A program made the position numbers and the translations under genes. A stretch of DNA of 64,000 nt from Flammeovirgaceae bacterium UBA2786. Its GTDB lineage: Bacteria > Bacteroidota > Bacteroidia > Cytophagales > Cyclobacteriaceae. Under the pieces are notes generated by a model. It saw only the letters and a program-made list of their open reading frames with translations, did not search any database and was not told the DNA's origin. The stretch spans positions 11,174-75,173 of the forward strand of contig DEIA01000056.1 in the NCBI GenBank assembly GCA_002352225.1, given 5' to 3'. Below, piece after piece: positions 33,779 through 42,868 of this stretch (position 1 is the first letter of the stretch; each line of letters opens with the position of its first letter).

Positions 33779-34384
33779 ATGGCAAGATACACAGGCCCCA
33801 AAGCGAGAATCTCCAGAAGATTTAATGAGCCTATTCTTGGTGAAAACAAAGCGCTTCAAAAGAAGAACTATGCACCCGGTATGCATGGTAAAGGAAAAAA
33901 GCGTAAGCAATCTGAATATGCTATTCAGTTAGCTGAAAAGCAAAAGGCTAAATACATCTACGGAGTGTTAGAGCGCCAGTTCGAAAATATTTTCGATAAA
34001 GCTTCGCGCAAAAAGGGCGTAACGGGCGAAGTGTTGCTTCAGATGTTAGAGTCTCGTTTGGATAACACCGTTTACCGGTTAGGTATTGCACCCACCCGCA
34101 GAGCAGCGCGCCAGTTGGTGGTACACAAGCACATTACTGTAAACGGAGATGTTGTAAATATCCCTTCATTGAGCCTGCGCCCTGGTGATGTGATTGCTGT
34201 ACGAGAAAAATCAAAATCATTAGAAACTATAAGCAATTCTTTGTCTGTTCAGGGTGCTAAAAAATATAATTGGTTAGAGTGGGATAACAGCGAATTAGAA
34301 GGAAAGCTGATCAACCTGCCTTTGCGGGCAGATATTCCGGAAAATATCAACGAGCAGTTGATTGTTGAATTGTACTCTAAGTAA
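33779..34384 (+). CDS. rpsD: 30S ribosomal protein S4
   Basis: 201 residues. Primary assembly protein of the 16S 5' domain. It starts MARYTGPKARISRRF and lacks the N-terminal cysteine cluster, so it is the zinc-free type. The S4 RNA-binding domain is LESRLDNTVYRLGIAPTRRA through HKHITVNGDVVNIPS. In E. coli S4 represses the alpha operon; no such RNA site is recognisable here. Confidence 0.97.
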   Translation: MARYTGPKARISRRFNEPILGENKALQKKNYAPGMHGKGKKRKQSEYAIQLAEKQKAKYIYGVLERQFENIFDKASRKKGVTGEVLLQMLESRLDNTVYRLGIAPTRRAARQLVVHKHITVNGDVVNIPSLSLRPGDVIAVREKSKSLETISNSLSVQGAKKYNWLEWDNSELEGKLINLPLRADIPENINEQLIVELYSK

Positions 34385-34410
34385 TCGTAACACATTTAAT
34401 CAAATTTGAT

Positions 34411-35400
34411 ATGTCAATATTAGCGTTTCAAATGCCGGAGAAGGTGGTGATGGAAAAATCAGATGATTTCCACGGCCTCTTTACTTTCAAACCATTAGAA
34501 AAAGGATACGGTGTAACAATCGGTAATGCGTTAAGACGGATTTTACTTTCTTCTTTAGAAGGATATGCAATTACCGGCATTAAGATTCCGGGAGTGTTGC
34601 ATGAATTTTCTACCATAGAAGGTGTAGTAGAAGATGTAGCAGAAATTATTCTGAATTTGAAACAAGTGCGTTTCAGAAAAGTGAGCGACAATTTTGACAA
34701 CAAAATTGTAGTAAACATCAAAAAGCAAAAGCAATTTAAGGCAAGCGATATTTCTAAGTTTACCTCAGCATTTGAAATATTGAATGGTGAACACGTAATC
34801 TGTAACCTGGATGAAGCAGCTCAGTTTGAAATTGAGTTAACTATCGAAAAGGGACGGGGTTATTTACCCGCAGAAGAAAATAAACCTAATGAGCAGGTGT
34901 TCGGATTTATTCCGATCGATGCCATCTTCACTCCCGTTAAAAACGTGAAGTATAGTGTGGAAAATACCCGTGTAGAACAGAAGACTGACTACGAAAAATT
35001 GTTGATCGATATTGAAACAGACGGATCAATCCATCCTGAAAAGGCATTGGAAGGTGCGGCTTTCATTTTAATTCAACACTTCCGTCTGTTCTCAGATAAG
35101 TCAATTGAACTTGAAACCGGAAAAGACAGCGAAGTAGAACAAGTTGATGAAGAAATGTTGCACATGCGTAAGTTGTTAAAAACTCAGCTGCATGATCTGG
35201 ACCTTTCAGTACGTGCGTATAACTGTTTGAAAGCAGCAGACGTAAAATCACTTGGTGATTTAGTGCAATTGGATATTTCAGACATGATGAAGTTCAGAAA
35301 CTTTGGTAAAAAATCATTGGCTGAATTAGAACAACTGGTGGCAGAGAAGAACCTGACTTTCGGTATGGATCTGGCCAAGTATAAACTCGAAGAAGATTAA
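34411..35400 (+). CDS. rpoA: RNA polymerase subunit alpha
   Basis: 329 residues. The N-terminal dimerisation domain has GYGVTIGNALRRILLSSLEG and IKIPGVLHEFSTIEGV. A linker leads to the C-terminal domain (from about 250), which binds promoter DNA and regulators, with LDLSVRAYNCLKAADVKSLGDLV and FGKKSLAELEQLV. Normal length; its place between rpsD and rplQ is conserved. Confidence 0.98.
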   Translation: MSILAFQMPEKVVMEKSDDFHGLFTFKPLEKGYGVTIGNALRRILLSSLEGYAITGIKIPGVLHEFSTIEGVVEDVAEIILNLKQVRFRKVSDNFDNKIVVNIKKQKQFKASDISKFTSAFEILNGEHVICNLDEAAQFEIELTIEKGRGYLPAEENKPNEQVFGFIPIDAIFTPVKNVKYSVENTRVEQKTDYEKLLIDIETDGSIHPEKALEGAAFILIQHFRLFSDKSIELETGKDSEVEQVDEEMLHMRKLLKTQLHDLDLSVRAYNCLKAADVKSLGDLVQLDISDMMKFRNFGKKSLAELEQLVAEKNLTFGMDLAKYKLEED

Positions 35401-35403
35401 ATC

Positions 35404-35925
35404 ATGAGACACGGTAAGAAAATAAACCACTTAGGAAGAACAGCGGCTCATCGCCATGCACTTCTTTCAAATATGGCATCTTCACTTATTTTGAATAAGC
35501 GAATTACCACTACTGTTGCTAAAGCAAAAGCATTGAAGAAGTATGTTGAACCCTTGCTCACCAAGTCAAAGGATAATACTACGCACTCACGCAGAACGGT
35601 GATGTCGTACCTGCAAAACAAAGAATCGGTAACGGTTCTGTTTGGAGAAGTAGCAGGACGTATTGCCGATCGTCCGGGTGGATACACCCGCATTATTAAA
35701 TTTAGTGCACCGCGTTTAGGCGATGCAGCTGAGATGTGCTTGCTGGAGTTGGTTGACTTCAACGACATCTACAAGAAAGATGGCGCTGAGAAGAAAGCCA
35801 AAACACGCAGAAGCCGTAAAACAAAAAAATCTGAAGCCGCTCCGGCAACAGAAGAAACCTCAGCGGAGGTAACGGCCGAAGAAAAGCCAAAAAAGGCAGC
35901 CAAGAAGTCTAAGAAAAAGGAATAA
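35404..35925 (+). CDS. rplQ: 50S ribosomal protein L17 with Lys/Ala/Glu tail
   Basis: 173 residues. The core of about 120 starts MRHGKKINHLGRTAAHRHAL and includes RPGGYTRIIKFSAPRLGDAA. The last 50 residues are a low-complexity Lys/Glu/Ala tail not found in E. coli L17 but common in Bacteroidota. It is the last gene of the cluster and is followed by a strong terminator. Confidence 0.96.
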   Translation: MRHGKKINHLGRTAAHRHALLSNMASSLILNKRITTTVAKAKALKKYVEPLLTKSKDNTTHSRRTVMSYLQNKESVTVLFGEVAGRIADRPGGYTRIIKFSAPRLGDAAEMCLLELVDFNDIYKKDGAEKKAKTRRSRKTKKSEAAPATEETSAEVTAEEKPKKAAKKSKKKE

Positions 35926-35947
35926 GTGGAACTTATACTAAATAGCA

Positions 35948-35981
35948 AAGGGATTGAATTTTGAATTCAATCCCTTTTTTG
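35948..35981 (+). terminator. Intrinsic terminator of the ribosomal cluster
   Basis: An 11-bp perfect stem (GGGATTGAATT at 35950-35960, loop TTG, AATTCAATCCC at 35964-35974) followed by TTTTTTG. It lies 22 bases after the rplQ stop. Confidence 0.9.
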
Positions 35982-36081
35982 TTTGGCGTAACCGGTTGAA
36001 ACCCGAAAACTGAAATTTTAGAAAATTAAACCCAGCAAAACCCTTAATACCAGTATTTTTGCTAACCAAAACTGAAACGAA

Positions 36082-37185
36082 TTGAGCACAAAAGCCTACT
36101 TGCTCCTGGCCGATGGCCTTCTGTTAGAAGGAAAGGCAATTGGTAAACGTGGAACATCGGGCGGAGAAATTTGCTTTAACACCGGTATGACCGGCTATCA
36201 GGAAATTTATACCGACCCCTCGTATTACGGACAGATAATCGTAAACACGACAGCACATATTGGAAATTACGGAACGGTGGAGGAAGAGCAAGAGTCAGCT
36301 TCGCCCAAGATAAGTGGTATTGTTGTGAATGAATTCTCAGAAGAGTTCAGTCGGAAAACAGCCAAAGAAAGTTTGCAAACATATCTGGAAAAAAACGGAG
36401 TAGTGGGTATTTCAGATCTGGACACCCGCATGTTGGTGCGCTACATTCGTAGTAAGGGTGCTATGAACGCATTAATTTCTTCTGAGTTAACACCGGATCA
36501 AATGAAAGCTGAAATAAAAAAGGTGCCCTCTATGGATGGCCTTGAGCTTTCATCTATAGTAAGTACCAAAGCCCCCTACCATATAGGTAATAGCAATGCT
36601 ACTTTTCGGATTGCTGCGCTTGATCTGGGTATTAAAACCAATATTTTGAGAAATCTGGTAGCCCGTGATTGTTACGTTCAGGTGTTTCCGGCTAAAACCT
36701 CATTTAGCGAAATGGAAAAATGGAAACCGCACGGATACTTTATCTCAAATGGTCCGGGCGACCCTTCTGTAATGGATTATGCAATTAAAACCGTTAAAGA
36801 AATTCTTGCAGCCGATAAACCTCTCTTTGGTATTTGCCTGGGGCACCAGTTATTAGCTCTGGCCGCAGGCTTAACTACCTATAAAATGCACCATGGCCAT
36901 AGGGGTTTAAATCACCCGGTAAAAAATTTAATTACGGGTTTGGGCGAAATAACTTCACAGAACCATGGTTTCGCGGTAAGCGAAAAAGAAATTGAAAAGA
37001 ATGCCGAGGTAGAAGTTACACACCTGCATTTGAACGACAGTACCATTATGGGTATACGCCTGAAGAACAAACAGGCTTTTTCGGTGCAATACCACCCCGA
37101 AGCATCGCCCGGCCCTCACGACTCGCAATATTTGTTTGATCAGTTTGTAGAAATGGTAAAGACAGGTAATGTGGTAAGAGTTTAA
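36082..37185 (+). CDS. carA: Carbamoyl-phosphate synthase small subunit, TTG start
   Basis: 367 residues. Glutaminase subunit that passes ammonia to CarB for arginine and pyrimidine synthesis. The class I amidotransferase triad is visible: the nucleophile Cys252 in FGICLGHQL, and His and Glu in QYHPEASPGPHD. The N-terminal domain has GEICFNTGMTGYQEIYTDPSY. The TTG at 36082 is chosen because MSTKAYLLLADGLLLEG aligns with the normal N-terminus. A TATTTTTG box at 36054-36061 could be a -7 element, without a good -33. carB is not in the window. Confidence 0.95.
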   Translation: MSTKAYLLLADGLLLEGKAIGKRGTSGGEICFNTGMTGYQEIYTDPSYYGQIIVNTTAHIGNYGTVEEEQESASPKISGIVVNEFSEEFSRKTAKESLQTYLEKNGVVGISDLDTRMLVRYIRSKGAMNALISSELTPDQMKAEIKKVPSMDGLELSSIVSTKAPYHIGNSNATFRIAALDLGIKTNILRNLVARDCYVQVFPAKTSFSEMEKWKPHGYFISNGPGDPSVMDYAIKTVKEILAADKPLFGICLGHQLLALAAGLTTYKMHHGHRGLNHPVKNLITGLGEITSQNHGFAVSEKEIEKNAEVEVTHLHLNDSTIMGIRLKNKQAFSVQYHPEASPGPHDSQYLFDQFVEMVKTGNVVRV

Positions 37186-37204
37186 GTAAAAATTTAAAAA
37201 CCTT

Positions 37205-37567
37205 ATGAAGAGAGTATTAGTCCTATTCTTTTGTACAATGGCTCTTGTCGGTTTCAGTCAGGAAAAAATGCTGCAACACGTAGTGTTGTTTGAGTTTAAG
37301 GCGGGCGTTAAATCAGAAGAAGTAAAGAAAGCAGAAAAAGCTTTCAAGGCGCTTCCGTCAGCCATTAAAGAGATAAAAAAATTAGAATGGGGTATTAATA
37401 ATAGCCCCGAGAATCTTAATCAGGGATTTACACATTGCTTTATTATAAGTTTTGCTTCAGAGAAGGATCGCGATATTTATCTGCCTCATCCTGAACATAA
37501 AAAATTTGTAGAACTGGTTGGCCCTATAATCGAAAAAGTTCTGGTAGTTGATTATTGGCAGCAGTAG
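37205..37567 (+). CDS. Exported Dabb-domain (stress-responsive A/B barrel) protein
   Basis: 120 residues with a signal peptide (MKRVLVLFFCTMALVGFSQ). The mature part is a single Dabb domain: LQHVVLFEFKAGV, then ALPSAIKEIKKLEWGINNSPE, FTHCFIISFASEKDRDIYLPHPEHKKFVE-type motifs and the end VLVVDYWQQ. The His in LPHPEHKKF is characteristic. Dabb domains form dimeric barrels with varied roles, and the role here is unknown. It lies 19 bases after carA and 46 before eno. Confidence 0.85.
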   Translation: MKRVLVLFFCTMALVGFSQEKMLQHVVLFEFKAGVKSEEVKKAEKAFKALPSAIKEIKKLEWGINNSPENLNQGFTHCFIISFASEKDRDIYLPHPEHKKFVELVGPIIEKVLVVDYWQQ

Positions 37568-37613
37568 TTCTTCACTAACAATTTGAGACATTTTCCATTT
37601 TAACAAAAAAAAC

Positions 37614-38891
37614 ATGAGCTTAATTGAAGGAATTCACGCCCGGCAAATCTTAGATAGTCGTGGCAACCCCACTGTTGAAGTAGATGTAGTTACCGAATCA
37701 GGTGCGTTTGGTCGTGCTGCGGTTCCTTCCGGGGCATCTACCGGTACACATGAAGCCGTTGAGTTACGCGATGGTGATAAGAAGAAATACGTGGGTAAGG
37801 GAGTATTAAAAGCGGTTGATAATGTGAATAGCAAAATTGCTTCTGAAATAGTGGGCCTTGATGTGTTCGATCAAAACTTGATTGATAAAGTAATGATTGA
37901 ATTAGATGGTACCGCCAACAAAGGCAAGCTTGGAGCCAATGCAATACTGGGAACATCGCTGGCGGTAGCAAAAGCTGCTGCTATGGAGGCTGGTCAATCG
38001 CTCTATCGTTACATTGGTGGCGTTAACGCTAACACCCTTCCTGTACCTATGATGAATATTTTGAATGGAGGAAGCCATGCCGATAACTCAATCGATTTTC
38101 AGGAATTTATGGTAATGCCGGTTAAGGCTGATACTTTTTCGGAATCGTTACGAATGGGAACGGAAGTATTTCATACACTAAAAAAAGTATTACACGATAA
38201 AGGTTTTTCTACCAATGTAGGCGATGAAGGTGGTTTTGCGCCTAACATAAAATCGAATGAAGAAGCCATTGAAATTGTGTTGCAAGCCATTGAGAAGGCC
38301 GGCTTTAAACCCGGTGTTGATATGTTTATTGCTATGGATGCGGCCAGCTCGGAATTTTACGATGCTAAAACTAAGACCTACACATTCAAAAAATCAGACG
38401 GAAAAAAACTGAAGTCGGATGAGATGGTTGAGTATTGGGCTAAGTGGGCGAAGAAATATCCCATCATTTCAATAGAGGATGGAATGGGTGAAGAAGATTG
38501 GGACGGGTGGAAGAAATTAACGGAAAAGATCGGAGATAAAGTTCAACTGGTGGGCGATGATTTGTTTGTGACCAATGTTGAATTCTTACAGAAGGGAATT
38601 GATATGGGTGTAGCCAATTCGATCCTTGTAAAAGTAAACCAGATAGGTTCATTAACAGAAACAATCAATGCTGTTAACCTGGCTAAGCGTAACAGTTACA
38701 AGAGCATTATGTCGCACCGCTCTGGCGAGACAGAAGATAGTACGATTGCCGATTTGGCTGTGGCTCTTAATACAGGCCAGATTAAAACCGGTTCGGCTTC
38801 ACGGTCCGACAGGATGGCCAAGTATAACCAGCTTATCCGCATTGAAGAAGAATTGGGCGAAACGGCTTACTTTCCCGGTAAGAAGTTTTGA
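37614..38891 (+). CDS. eno: Enolase
   Basis: 425 residues. Converts 2-phosphoglycerate to phosphoenolpyruvate in glycolysis. The substrate loop PSGASTGTHEA, metal ligands in IAMDAASSEF, ISIEDGMGEEDWDGW and LVGDDLFVTN, the catalytic lysine in ILVKVNQIG, and SHRSGETEDSTIADLAV are all present. A terminator follows. Confidence 0.98.
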   Translation: MSLIEGIHARQILDSRGNPTVEVDVVTESGAFGRAAVPSGASTGTHEAVELRDGDKKKYVGKGVLKAVDNVNSKIASEIVGLDVFDQNLIDKVMIELDGTANKGKLGANAILGTSLAVAKAAAMEAGQSLYRYIGGVNANTLPVPMMNILNGGSHADNSIDFQEFMVMPVKADTFSESLRMGTEVFHTLKKVLHDKGFSTNVGDEGGFAPNIKSNEEAIEIVLQAIEKAGFKPGVDMFIAMDAASSEFYDAKTKTYTFKKSDGKKLKSDEMVEYWAKWAKKYPIISIEDGMGEEDWDGWKKLTEKIGDKVQLVGDDLFVTNVEFLQKGIDMGVANSILVKVNQIGSLTETINAVNLAKRNSYKSIMSHRSGETEDSTIADLAVALNTGQIKTGSASRSDRMAKYNQLIRIEEELGETAYFPGKKF

Positions 38892-38909
38892 TCGGTAAAG
38901 CGAATTAAG

Positions 38910-38943
38910 AAAAGGCTGTTACTGCGTGACAGCCTTTTTTTAT
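38910..38943 (+). terminator. Intrinsic terminator after eno
   Basis: Stem AAAAGGCTGT (38910-38919) and ACAGCCTTTT (38929-38938) around a 9-base loop, followed by a run of T. It lies 18 bases after the eno stop. The remaining bases to 39108 are AT-rich, with no feature I can name. Confidence 0.88.
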
Positions 38944-39108
38944 TGCCCAATTTGGGAAATAGTTATATTAATGAGCCAGATTTGGGAATTTAAAATCAGA
39001 ACAATCCATCAATTTCTTTGATTTTTGCAAAATTTTGGCCTTTTCAGAGTTTCGTCTGGTTTTTGCCAAAGTATGCCAAAAGGTATCCATCAAATTGGAA
39101 CCCTTTGA

Positions 39109-39525
39109 ATGATGGAAGCAAATATGGTAATCGTGTCGGTTGTTTTGGTGATAGCAGGTGGCTTAATCGTGTTTCTGGTGCGCGAGCAGTTTCAGGGTGC
39201 CGATTTTCAGCATAATCTGGTAGGGGTTTGGTTAAACGAGTATATGAATGTGCGTGTGTTGATTTATGACGTTGACTCGATATTCCAGGGTTCCGTAGTA
39301 TGGGCCGATAATATGAATAATTCGATATTGGGAACAAGGGTGTTAGAGAATTTGCGGGTAGGCATGTTCAAGAAATGTAAGGGCTCATATATCGATCCGG
39401 TTTCGGCTAAAGAGTTTGATGTAACGCTGCACCTGAAAAATAAGACAATATTGAAACTTACGGCCTTTCATAAAAACACACAAGATGTGGCGTTTGCTCA
39501 GGAGTGGAAATTAATTAAGCCGTAA
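39109..39525 (+). CDS. Membrane-anchored DUF2147-like protein
   Basis: 138 residues. An N-terminal hydrophobic helix (VIVSVVLVIAGGLIVFLV) anchors a small beta-rich domain. The spacing of LVGVWLNEYMNVRVLIY, GSVVWADN, ILGTRVLENL, GSYIDPVSAKEFDVTLHLKN and LKLTAF resembles the lipocalin-like DUF2147 family (GVW, ILG, G-I-D-P marks), so I assign it there tentatively. Two nearby ATGs (39112, 39124) could also be used. It has its own terminator and stands alone between eno and the FtsB-like gene. Function unknown. Confidence 0.65.
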   Translation: MMEANMVIVSVVLVIAGGLIVFLVREQFQGADFQHNLVGVWLNEYMNVRVLIYDVDSIFQGSVVWADNMNNSILGTRVLENLRVGMFKKCKGSYIDPVSAKEFDVTLHLKNKTILKLTAFHKNTQDVAFAQEWKLIKP

Positions 39526-39550
39526 TTCGGCAAGGCAGTTAAAATTGGGT

Positions 39551-39583
39551 AACAAATCGGGCCTTAAGCCCGATTTGTTATTT
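39551..39583 (+). terminator. Likely intrinsic terminator
   Basis: A 12-bp perfect stem (AACAAATCGGGC, loop CTTAA, GCCCGATTTGTT) followed by a short, weak ATTT tail. It begins 25 bases after the DUF2147-like gene. Confidence 0.7.
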
Positions 39584-39626
39584 AAGGGAGTAAATCTTTA
39601 TCTTCGTACAACTATTTTTTAAGCTT

Positions 39627-39917
39627 ATGTTCAAGAAACTCCCTCCTGCATTCAGAAATTTCTATGTTGTTGCCGGGTTGTTATTTTTTATCTGGTTGCT
39701 GTTGCTCGATTCAAACGATCTGATTTCCCGCTTTAAGATGACAGCCAAAGTCAACAGCCTTGAAAATGAAAAGGAATTTTACCAGGAAAAAATTATTGAA
39801 GTAGAGAAAGACCGGGCAGAGTTACTTACCAACAAAGAATTGCTTGAAAAATTTGCCCGCGAAAAATACCTGATGAAAAAAGAAAGTGAGGATATATTTA
39901 TTGTTGAGGAAGATTAA
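39627..39917 (+). CDS. FtsB/DivIC-like septum formation protein
   Basis: 96 residues. One transmembrane helix (about 13-28, VVAGLLFFIWLLLLDSN), then a coiled coil (about 38-75, rich in Glu and Lys) and the conserved C-terminal block KELLEKFAREKYLMKKESEDIF, the signature of the septum formation initiator family. FtsB/DivIC joins FtsL and FtsQ in the divisome in the periplasm. In many bacteria ftsB lies next to eno, and it follows eno here after one extra gene. Confidence 0.9.
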   Translation: MFKKLPPAFRNFYVVAGLLFFIWLLLLDSNDLISRFKMTAKVNSLENEKEFYQEKIIEVEKDRAELLTNKELLEKFAREKYLMKKESEDIFIVEED

Positions 39918-39941
39918 AGGCTGATCATAAAACAGATAACG

Positions 39942-40478
39942 ATGAAGAAAGTGGTGGGAATGTTTTTATTGTTTGCCTCAATAAGTACATGGGCACAACG
40001 CGAAGTTGATGATAGAACAGGATGGTCGCTGAAAGATCGTATTTATACCGGTGGAGGACTTGCCTTAAACGGAGGAAGTGACGCCTACGGAAACCGGTAT
40101 TTTTATTTTGCTGTAAACCCGATTGTGGGATATATGGTTACTCCTAAATTTTCTGTTGGCACGGGCGTTACCTGGCAACGTTTTGCATACACCCAACCGG
40201 TAAAGCTAAATATAGATCAATACGGGGTAAGCCCGTTTATGCGTTACAATTTTGATCAGTTGTTTGTGTATGGCGAATATATGCTGATAAACACACCAAC
40301 ATTTGTAAACGTAAATGAAAGAAGAAATTTTGATCGGCTTTTACTGGGCTTAGGGTACCGTCAACCCATTGGTCCGCGCAGTGCCATTAACCTGATGGCA
40401 CTTTACGATGTAATCTACAATAATCAGGAACGGGCTTTTGCTTCTCCCTGGGTGTTTCGGGTTTTCTTTACCCTTTAA
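39942..40478 (+). CDS. Exported outer-membrane beta-barrel protein of unknown function
   Basis: 178 residues with a signal peptide (MKKVVGMFLLFASISTWAQ). The mature part alternates hydrophobic and polar residues in short strands with Gly/Tyr-rich turns (YTGGGLALNGGSDAYGNRYFYFAVNPIVG) and ends in WVFRVFFTL, a C-terminal aromatic typical of small outer-membrane barrels. About eight strands fit. It lies 24 bases after the FtsB-like gene. No specific function can be read. Confidence 0.75.
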   Translation: MKKVVGMFLLFASISTWAQREVDDRTGWSLKDRIYTGGGLALNGGSDAYGNRYFYFAVNPIVGYMVTPKFSVGTGVTWQRFAYTQPVKLNIDQYGVSPFMRYNFDQLFVYGEYMLINTPTFVNVNERRNFDRLLLGLGYRQPIGPRSAINLMALYDVIYNNQERAFASPWVFRVFFTL

Positions 40479-40612
40479 GCTTCCTAGCCTTTATATCCGC
40501 CCTTACCCACTGGTTTACCTTTTGTCCACTTTTTATACCCGAATAGATTTCAACCCTTATTTTTAAGAGTATATTCATCGTTTGTAAAAGCAAATAACTA
40601 ACTCAAATTGAT

Positions 40613-41911
40613 ATGAAACCAATGGTAATTTTATCGGCTGTTCTTAGTCTTTCAGCCATGTTAACTTTCGGGCAGTCTGCCGATGAAGCGCTCATCAAAA
40701 AAGCAAAGGCTATTCATGATCGGGTAATTACACTAGATACCCACGATGACATAGACGTTTCAAATTTTACATCCTCAGTAAACTATTCTCAAAGATTGAA
40801 CACGCAAGTAAACCTTCCTAAAATGGAAGAGGGCGGATTGGATGTATCATGGTTTATTGTTTATACCGGCCAGGGTGAGTTAACCCCTGAGGGTTATGCA
40901 GCTGCGTATGCCAATGCGGATGCAAAGTTTAAAGCCATACACCGGCTGTGCGAAGAAATTGCACCTGATAGAATTGAGCTTGCACTTACTTCGGCCGATG
41001 TAAAACGAATTGTGAAATCGGGTAAGAAAGTGGCTATGATTGGTGTAGAAAATGGTTACCCGATAGGAACAGATATTAACAGAGTGAAAGAGTTTTATGA
41101 TAGGGGGGCACGGTACATGTCGTTAGCTCACAATGGCCACAGCCAACTGGCAGATTCTAATACCGGTGAACAGGATAATGTATGGTTAAATAACGGACTA
41201 AGTCCTTTAGGTAAAGATGTTATTAAAGAGATGAACAAATGGGGTATTATGGTTGATCTCTCACATCCGTCAAAAGCAGCAAACATAGAGGCTATTAAAT
41301 TATCAAAAGCTCCGGTTATTGCCTCGCACTCATCGGCTCGTGCCTTGAATGATGTAAGCCGGAATCTGGATGACGAACAATTGGAATTGATTAAAGCCAA
41401 TAAAGGGGTTGTGCAAACTGTTGCGTTCAAAAGCTATGTAAACACAAAAAAGAATAATGCCTATTCGGCTAAAGTGAATGAAATTGTAAAAGCAGTGGCT
41501 CAGGCCGATGGCTTTACTGTTTTAGAACGTAGCGCCCTGCGCGATTTATCGGCAGAAGATCGTATGACTTATTTTAAAAAATATCAGGAGATAACGGCCA
41601 AGGCAAAGCCACGCATAGAGAAAGAAGTTAACCCAATAGCGCCACCGGTAAATGTGGCCGACTTTGTAGATCATATTGATTATTTAGTGAAGAAAATCGG
41701 TATTGATCACGTAGGAATAAGTTCTGATTTTGATGGCGGTGGCGGTGTGGATGGTTGGAACGATGCTTCCGAAACCTTCAACGTTACGTTGGAGTTAGTA
41801 AAGCGCGGATATACCGAGGCGCAGATCAGCAAGCTCTGGAGTGGTAATCTTTTACGGGTGTTAGACGAAGTTCAGGCTGTAGCAAAAAAGATTCAGGCGG
41901 GTAAATTGTAA
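40613..41911 (+). CDS. Exported M19 membrane dipeptidase-like protein
   Basis: 432 residues with a signal peptide (MKPMVILSAVLSLSAMLTFG). Renal-dipeptidase family zinc hydrolase that cleaves dipeptides, including L-D forms. Metal ligands are visible: LDTHDDID near residue 44, VENGY near 146, MVDLSHPS near 213, VIASHSSARAL near 240 and GISSDFDGG near 370. Probably periplasmic. The mixed-stereochemistry preference of the family is known; the substrate is not shown by sequence. A terminator follows. Confidence 0.93.
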   Translation: MKPMVILSAVLSLSAMLTFGQSADEALIKKAKAIHDRVITLDTHDDIDVSNFTSSVNYSQRLNTQVNLPKMEEGGLDVSWFIVYTGQGELTPEGYAAAYANADAKFKAIHRLCEEIAPDRIELALTSADVKRIVKSGKKVAMIGVENGYPIGTDINRVKEFYDRGARYMSLAHNGHSQLADSNTGEQDNVWLNNGLSPLGKDVIKEMNKWGIMVDLSHPSKAANIEAIKLSKAPVIASHSSARALNDVSRNLDDEQLELIKANKGVVQTVAFKSYVNTKKNNAYSAKVNEIVKAVAQADGFTVLERSALRDLSAEDRMTYFKKYQEITAKAKPRIEKEVNPIAPPVNVADFVDHIDYLVKKIGIDHVGISSDFDGGGGVDGWNDASETFNVTLELVKRGYTEAQISKLWSGNLLRVLDEVQAVAKKIQAGKL

Positions 41912-41957
41912 GCGGAAATCAAGTAAGACATAAACAACTTTCCAGGTTGTTTATTAA

Positions 41958-41997
41958 AACGGCCCTCTGTCTATTATGACAGAGGGCCGTTCTTTTA
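41958..41997. terminator. Strong bidirectional terminator
   Basis: A 14-bp perfect stem (AACGGCCCTCTGTC at 41958-41971, loop TATTAT, GACAGAGGGCCGTT at 41978-41991) with CTTTT on the plus side and TTTTAAT on the minus side. It separates the convergent dipeptidase and barrel genes. Confidence 0.92.
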
Positions 41998-42050
41998 ATC
42001 AGAGAAAATACCAAAGGCGCTCTCTTAAGGCATCATTCCTCAGCGTTTTT

Positions 42051-42680
42051 CTATTGGCCCCCAAGCAGAAAGCCCACCCTTAGGGTAAGTTGACTTACGT
42101 TACCGTGATCGGCATCATTAACCGGTTGGTTGGTTAGGCCTTTTGTATAATTAAGGCTGGTTAAAAAACGTTTATAAGTATAACCAGCCATAACGTTAAC
42201 TGCCAGGGTTAGCCTTTTCTCTGGTGCGTTTATACTCCCAATTTTAATCTTATCATCCTCTATTAAATCTCCGTCTTCTGTAACGGTTCTTCTTCCCTGT
42301 AAGCCAAACATAAGCGAAGGTCCGCCACCCACAAAAACCCCTCTTGTTTTACGGGTAGTATAAACTACCTGAAGGGGCAGTTCCAGGTAGTTCATAGAAA
42401 CCCGGGTTATATAAAAAACTCCGCCATCATCCAGTTCTTCCCACCAGCGTTTATTAACTAAATTAAAACCGGGTTGCAGCGATATATGATCGGTTACCCA
42501 ATATTTATAGAATACTCCAAGCGTGTAGCCGATAGCCCCGCTTACTTTTTCCAGACTATCATATGGTGGGAAGGCTGCATGCGTAGAAGCAACGGCACCT
42601 ACTTGTACCCCTATCTGGGCATTAGCGGTGTACACCGATAGAGAGCAGATCAATGCTATTATAGTCAACAATTTCTTCAT
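42051..42680 (-). CDS. Exported outer-membrane beta-barrel (porin-like) protein
   Basis: About 209 residues from the ATG at 42680, which gives the signal peptide MKKLLTIIALICSLSVYTANAQ; the frame is open 45 bases further upstream. The mature part looks like the PorT/OmpW-like barrel group of Bacteroidota: GYTLGVFYKYWVTDHISLQPGFNLVNK, LELPLQVVYTTRK, GGGPSLMFG and a final strand LTLRVGFLLGGQ. Eight or so strands are likely. No specific role. It shares a terminator with the dipeptidase. Confidence 0.75.
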   Translation of the reverse strand: MKKLLTIIALICSLSVYTANAQIGVQVGAVASTHAAFPPYDSLEKVSGAIGYTLGVFYKYWVTDHISLQPGFNLVNKRWWEELDDGGVFYITRVSMNYLELPLQVVYTTRKTRGVFVGGGPSLMFGLQGRRTVTEDGDLIEDDKIKIGSINAPEKRLTLAVNVMAGYTYKRFLTSLNYTKGLTNQPVNDADHGNVSQLTLRVGFLLGGQ

Positions 42681-42799
42681 GGCAGATTGCTTAAATAGTA
42701 TTCTATTAAGCATGTAAAGTAACAAATTAGAAGGAAAGAGTTTAATAAAAATATATATATACGCACAACACCAGGATTAGCATGATGGAGGCATAAAAG

Positions 42800-42834
42800 A
42801 ACAAAGGATGGTGAGATAACCATCCTTTGTTTTA
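42800..42834 (-). terminator. Intrinsic terminator for the lipoprotein gene at 42869-44353
   Basis: A 13-bp perfect stem (42800-42812 with 42819-42831, 6-base loop). On the minus strand it is followed by CTTTTAT. It lies 38 bases past the stop of the lipoprotein gene. Confidence 0.85.
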
Positions 42835-42868
42835 ACAGATAATATGGTATTACCCTTTGTGTTTAAAA

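Noticed and set aside
38944..39108. Possible small RNA or riboswitch after eno
   Set aside because: AT-rich with repeated TTTTGCC-like words but no convincing conserved structure.
41128..41430. Minus-strand frame inside the dipeptidase gene
   Set aside because: The dipeptidase metal motifs fix the plus frame; the other is a shadow.
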